A stretch of 64,000 bases of DNA, from NCBI RefSeq assembly GCF_008180615.1, contig NZ_VTEH01000006.1, positions 1,040 through 65,039 of the forward strand, in the 5' to 3' direction. Made by a program: the position numbers and the translations under genes. The notes beneath the pieces were generated by a model. That model saw nothing but the letters and a program-made list of their open reading frames with translations, did no database searches and was not told the origin of the DNA. The stretch comes from Rossellomorea vietnamensis (lineage in GTDB: Bacteria > Bacillota > Bacilli > Bacillales > Bacillaceae_B). Below are positions 60,765 through 64,000 of this stretch, one piece after another (the first letter of the stretch is position 1; each line of letters opens with the position of its first letter).

Positions 60765-61907
60765 ATGAATTTTGATTTGACTTCTGAACAAAAAATGATT
60801 CAAAAAACAATTCGGGATTTTGCCAGGGAGGAAGTTGCTCCGGGAGCAATTGAAAGAGATCGGACTAAGCAATTTCCAAAAGAGATATTTCAAAAGCTCG
60901 GCGACCTGGGGATGATGGGGCTGCCGTTTTCGGAAGAATATGGCGGAGCAGGCGGAGATACAGTAAGTTTTGCGATTGTGACACAGGAATTGAGCAAGGC
61001 GTGTGCTTCCACAGGAATTACTTATTCCGCGCATATTTCCCTAGGCGGTGCGCCAATCAGTATGTTTGGTACGGATGAACAAAAACATAAATACCTGACG
61101 CCTATTTGTACCGGGGAATCTTTTGGTGCCTTTGGATTAACCGAGCCAAATGCCGGATCTGATGCAGGGGGTACTCAGACTGCGGCTGTAAAAGAGGGAA
61201 ATGAATATGTCATCAATGGCAATAAGAGTTTCATCACTAATGCAAGCTACGCAAAGAATCTTGCGCTTACGGCTATTACAAACCGCAGAGAGGACGGGAG
61301 CAAAGAAATCAGCGCCATCATTGTTCCAACAGATGCACCTGGATTCACAGTTGTAGACAATTATGAAAAGATGGGGCTTAATGCTTCCAATACAACTGAA
61401 CTTGTCCTCGAAAACGTAAGGGTCCCTGAAGAGAACCTTCTTGGAAAAAAAGGGGAGGGCTTTAAGCAATTCCTTGCAACTCTTGATGGTGGACGTATTG
61501 GCATTGGGGCCATGGCGCTGGGAATAGCAGAAGCAGCTTTTGAAAAAGCCCTTCAGTATTCGCAAGAAAGAAAACAATTTGGAAGATCCCTATCCAAGTT
61601 CCAAGTAACTCAATTCAAACTTGCTGATATGGCTATGAAAATTGAGCTGGCGAAGAATATGATTTATAAAGCAGCCTGGCTGAAAGATCAAGGCAGGCCT
61701 TTCGCCAAGGAAGCTTCAATGTGCAAGCTGTATGCTTCCGAGATCGCGATGGAAGTCGCTGATGAAGCCATCCAAATTCATGGAGGCTACGGATATATGA
61801 AAGAGTATGAAGTGGAACGCTATATGCGTGATGCGAAACTTCTTGAAATCGGTGAAGGAACTTCTGAAGTACAGAGAATGGTCATCTCCCGATTGATCGG
61901 ATGTTAA
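60765..61907 (+). CDS. Acyl-CoA dehydrogenase
   Basis: FAD enzyme making trans-2-enoyl-CoA in fatty or branched-chain acyl-CoA breakdown. 380 aa. Signatures: AFGLTEPNAGSDAGG (FAD/substrate), QERKQFGRSLSKFQ, QIHGGYGYMKEYEVERYMRD and the catalytic Glu in GEGTSEVQR. ATG 60765 is 7 nt after AAGGGGG; ATG 60759 overlaps it. The chain-length preference cannot be read from the sequence. Predicted to be repressed by CcpA. Confidence 0.94.
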   Translation: MNFDLTSEQKMIQKTIRDFAREEVAPGAIERDRTKQFPKEIFQKLGDLGMMGLPFSEEYGGAGGDTVSFAIVTQELSKACASTGITYSAHISLGGAPISMFGTDEQKHKYLTPICTGESFGAFGLTEPNAGSDAGGTQTAAVKEGNEYVINGNKSFITNASYAKNLALTAITNRREDGSKEISAIIVPTDAPGFTVVDNYEKMGLNASNTTELVLENVRVPEENLLGKKGEGFKQFLATLDGGRIGIGAMALGIAEAAFEKALQYSQERKQFGRSLSKFQVTQFKLADMAMKIELAKNMIYKAAWLKDQGRPFAKEASMCKLYASEIAMEVADEAIQIHGGYGYMKEYEVERYMRDAKLLEIGEGTSEVQRMVISRLIGC

Positions 61908-61922
61908 TTCTTGATGAGATGG

Positions 61923-61950
61923 AGCCTGGAATTTTTATTCCGGGCTTTCT
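61923..61950 (+). terminator. Terminator of acyl-CoA dehydrogenase gene
   Basis: Stem AGCCTGGAAT / ATTCCGGGCT with a TTTT loop, then TTCTTTCTT. A MITE-like element begins right behind its T-tract. Confidence 0.85.
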
Positions 61951-61955
61951 TTCTT

Positions 61956-62202
61956 AAAGGCTCTTTTCGCAAAGATTGTGGCTTTTCTAATTGTATGGAT
62001 TTCCGCCCCAGTCGCGCGACTCCGCGGGGCGGGCGCCCGGCCTCCTCGAGAGGAAGGTTCCGTTCCAGTGGGTACGGAACCCGGGTATCACCTGTCCCGC
62101 TAGTCCCGCAGGAGGTCGCACGCCTTCCGCTCCAATCCTTCTACGTAAAAGGGGAGGAGGAAAAAATCATTCAAAAGGAACAATCTTTTAGAAAAGAGCC
62201 TT
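61956..62202. mobile_element. MITE-like element with terminal inverted repeats
   Basis: About 247 bp bounded by AAGGCTCTTTTC and GAAAAGAGCCTT, with a GC-rich interior (CGCGGGGCGGGCGCCCGG). Possible 4-bp target duplication CTTA on both sides. It matches both outer parts of the element at 17008-17513 in inverted orientation. The 98-codon frame across it is not a real gene. Confidence 0.85.
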
Positions 62203-62254
62203 CTTAACAGATAAGTATAAAATTTAAGTTCGAATTTAGGGAGCGTTTATGAAT

Positions 62255-62377
62255 CCGGCTTCACCGCCCAGCCCCTCGGAGTCAAATAACCCTTGGCGAA
62301 TAAAAGGAAAGACCGCCTTTTTTTCTCCTGAGAACATTTGCCTGTCGGGGCTAAAAGGGTTGCTTGTACTTTTTTAA
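62255..62377. repeat. GCTTGCGCTTTT-type intergenic repeat, degenerate
   Basis: Contains CCGCCCAGCCCCTCGGAGTC, AAGGAAAGACCGCCTTTTTTT, TTGCCTGTCGGGGCT and GGTTGCTTGTACTTTT, parallel to 35836-35945. Confidence 0.7.
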
Positions 62378-62825
62378 AAAGCCCTTAAAAAGCATCTTCA
62401 TCTTAGGGTCTTCTGTGCATTTTGCCTTGAATAAGTAGAGAATTGCTCATTTGATTAAAGGATGTATGAGTAATGGGTTAAGGAGAGCCTGAAATTACAT
62501 GCAGAGGCTGCTATCTGACATTGCATTTCTCAACTTGGAAATCGGATTAGTCAGAATTTGTATCGGGCAGCACTGAATCTCAAAGATAGAGGGATCGCTA
62601 GTCAGAAGGCATTCATTCGCATTTCGACATTTTCATTGAAAAGAGAAGAGTGGTACAGTACGTGCATTGTCGGCTTTACTGTGCGTTCAAAAGTGTCTAA
62701 TTTGCGACAAACGTCGAAAAAGTACTGCTTAGGACTTTTACTTTCTTTCTATTTAAAGTAAAATAAATATTGTTTATAATAAACACAACCTATACTATCA
62801 ACTGTTACATAAGGGAGGTTAATTT
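62378..62825. other. Region upstream of cccA
   Basis: About 450 bp with no supported gene. A 67-codon frame at 62558-62761 lacks a ribosome binding site and known motifs. TATAAT at 62775-62780 with a weak TTTAAA about 17 bp before it is a candidate cccA promoter. Confidence 0.45.
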
Positions 62826-63203
62826 ATGAATCGCAATCCGATTATTCCATTCGTTCTTATTATGGTTTTTGGAATCGGCCTTGTTTTCTTTATGTCTTTA
62901 GAAGGATTGAATAACTCTGAAGAGATGGCAGAAGGACATGGTGAAGGTACGGAAGAGACTGAAGAGGGCGGTACAGCTGAAGGCGGCGAGTTCGATCCTC
63001 AAGCTCATTATGAGAAAGCGTGTATCTCTTGTCACGGTGGAAACTATGAAGGTGGAGCAGGTCCGGCTCTTACTGGTCTTGGTGACCGTTATTCTCAGGA
63101 AGAAATCGTGGATATTCTTCAAAACGGTAAAGGCAGCGGAATGCCAGCCGGTCTTGTACCTGGAAACGAAGAAGCCATGGCAGAATGGTTACTGGAATTA
63201 TAA
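62826..63203 (+). CDS. cccA: Membrane-anchored cytochrome c-550
   Basis: Small electron-transfer cytochrome, 125 aa. One N-terminal membrane helix (about residues 6-24) is followed by an acidic, Gly/Glu-rich linker (30-55) and a heme domain. CISCH attaches the heme covalently and GSGMPAGLV supplies the axial Met. AGGGAGG precedes ATG 62826. Same place after rpoD as in B. subtilis. Confidence 0.95.
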   Translation: MNRNPIIPFVLIMVFGIGLVFFMSLEGLNNSEEMAEGHGEGTEETEEGGTAEGGEFDPQAHYEKACISCHGGNYEGGAGPALTGLGDRYSQEEIVDILQNGKGSGMPAGLVPGNEEAMAEWLLEL

Positions 63204-63210
63204 TTCTCTG

Positions 63211-63246
63211 AAAAAGTTCTTTGCTCATGCAAAGGACTTTTTTTTG
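63211..63246 (+). terminator. Terminator of cccA
   Basis: Stem AAAGTTCTTTGC / GCAAAGGACTTT with a TCAT loop, then TTTTTG. Confidence 0.9.
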
Positions 63247-63336
63247 TAATGAAACTTGGTTAGAATGAAAAGCGTAAAGGATACGCGTTCGATCTTATAA
63301 CCGTTAAAAACCAAATACATACTAAAAGGTGAAAAT

Positions 63337-64000
63337 ATGAATTCAGAGAAATTATCGAAGAGGTTAGAAGTTGTTGTCTCATTTATCCCCCAGGGCTCCA
63401 GGATTGCCGACATCGGCTCCGATCATGCCTACCTGCCTTGCTATGCCGTGGACAAAGGTATCGCGGTTTCAGGGGTAGCAGGGGAAGTAGCGGAGGGCCC
63501 GTATCAATCCGCAGTCAAACAGGTGAAGTATTCGCAGCTGGAAGATTCCATATCTGTCCGTAAAGGAGATGGACTTCAAGTTATCCAGCCCCATGAAACG
63601 GACTGCATAACCATTGCCGGTATGGGAGGAGCCTTAATAGCCAGTATCCTGGAAAATGGTAAAAGTAAACTTGAGGGAGTCAGCCGTCTGGTTCTTCAGC
63701 CAAATGTGGGGGCATCCTCCATCAGAAAGTGGCTGTTGAAAAATGGCTGGGAATTGAAGGCCGAACAGATTTTGGAAGAAGATGATAAAATATATGAAGT
63801 CCTCGCCGCAGATAAAGGAAATCCAGAAGAGCCTTATACAGAGGCGGATAGGGACAGTGAACTGCTGCTTGGTCCTTTTTTAATGAAAGAGAATAGTTCT
63901 GTGTTTAAGCGAAAGTGGAAACACGAATTAAAGCAATGGAAGACGATCATAGACAAAATGGAAGCAGCTGAAGATTCTCCTCAATTGAGGGAGAGAAGAG
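63337..64000 (+). CDS. trmK: tRNA m1A22 methyltransferase TrmK, 3' end beyond window
   Basis: Methylates N1 of adenine 22 in tRNA (YqfN). The first 221 codons are visible. The SAM-binding motif is IADIGSDHAYLP near residue 23, and TITIAGMGGALI-like ITIAGMGGALIA and LQPNVGASSIRKWL follow, as in the family. ATG 63337 follows AAAGGTG. yqfO would be expected further right. Confidence 0.95.
   Translation, partial: MNSEKLSKRLEVVVSFIPQGSRIADIGSDHAYLPCYAVDKGIAVSGVAGEVAEGPYQSAVKQVKYSQLEDSISVRKGDGLQVIQPHETDCITIAGMGGALIASILENGKSKLEGVSRLVLQPNVGASSIRKWLLKNGWELKAEQILEEDDKIYEVLAADKGNPEEPYTEADRDSELLLGPFLMKENSSVFKRKWKHELKQWKTIIDKMEAAEDSPQLRERR

Noticed and set aside
61911-62207. 98-aa and 66-aa ORFs
   Set aside because: They are translations of the GC-rich MITE-like element in two frames.
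62558-62761. 67-aa ORF before cccA
   Set aside because: No ribosome binding site, and it ends in A/T-rich promoter DNA; likely chance.

Overview
The window is a chromosomal segment of an endospore-forming Bacillaceae bacterium (low-GC Gram-positive). The evidence is a nearly unbroken run of genes in the order of the Bacillus subtilis sda-yqeG to yqfN/trmK region, including sporulation genes (sda, gpr, spoIIP, yqfC, yqfD), the comE competence locus, Bacillus-type AGGAGG ribosome binding sites and sigma-A, sigma-W and CIRCE sites. It is not B. subtilis itself. The glycyl-tRNA synthetase is the single-chain type, a GH13 alpha-glucosidase and deoC sit between mtaB and the phosphate transporter gene, and a membrane protein gene and an acyl-CoA dehydrogenase gene sit between rpoD and cccA.

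Layout. 1-3.9 kb is accessory DNA: an IS21-type transposase gene running off the left edge, a 427-bp duplication of its 5' end, and a two-gene module (80-aa and 513-aa proteins) with transposase-like features. 4.0-9.6 kb: sda with a DnaA-box cluster, then the tightly packed yqeG-yqeH-aroE-yhbY-nadD-yqeK-rsfS-yqeM operon. 10.3-17.8 kb: comER (minus), comEA-comEB-comEC, yqzM (minus), holA, rpsT (minus). 18-25 kb: gpr, spoIIP, yqxA, lepA, hemW. 25.3-33.7 kb: the HrcA/CIRCE heat-shock operon hrcA-grpE-dnaK-(terminator-like hairpin)-dnaJ-prmA-rsmE-mtaB. 34-38 kb: catabolite-controlled GH13 glucosidase, deoC, Na/Pi-type transporter (minus). 38.5-45 kb: rpsU with a long structured leader, yqeY, a sigma-W-type yqeZ-floA-yqfB unit, yqfC, yqfD, phoH. 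45-51.4 kb: pgpH, ybeY, dgkA, cdd, era, yqzL, recO. 52.4-64 kb: T-box-controlled glyQS (minus), ccpN, ppsR, yqxD, dnaG, rpoD, an unknown membrane protein, acyl-CoA dehydrogenase, cccA and the start of trmK.

The genes cover core functions: ribosome assembly (YqeH, YhbY, RsfS, Era, YbeY, LepA, PrmA, RsmE), replication and sigma factor (HolA, DnaG, SigA), protein folding (DnaK system), DNA uptake (ComE), sporulation checkpoint and engulfment (Sda, SpoIIP, GPR) and central-carbon control (CcpN, PpsR, cre sites).

The least expected content lies between genes. Three interspersed copies of a roughly 190-bp element with four palindromes at about 52/60/52-bp spacing, and two unrelated tandem arrays of palindromes with an almost exact 52-bp period (11-12 and 14 units), occupy intergenic gaps. 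Four of the five convergent gene junctions carry one of these arrays. Other notable points are a MITE-like repeat in two copies (one with a nested repeat), a disrupted or non-canonical (AUA) start for yqxD, a hairpin that sequesters the yqfC ribosome binding site, and a candidate structured leader RNA in front of rpsU.
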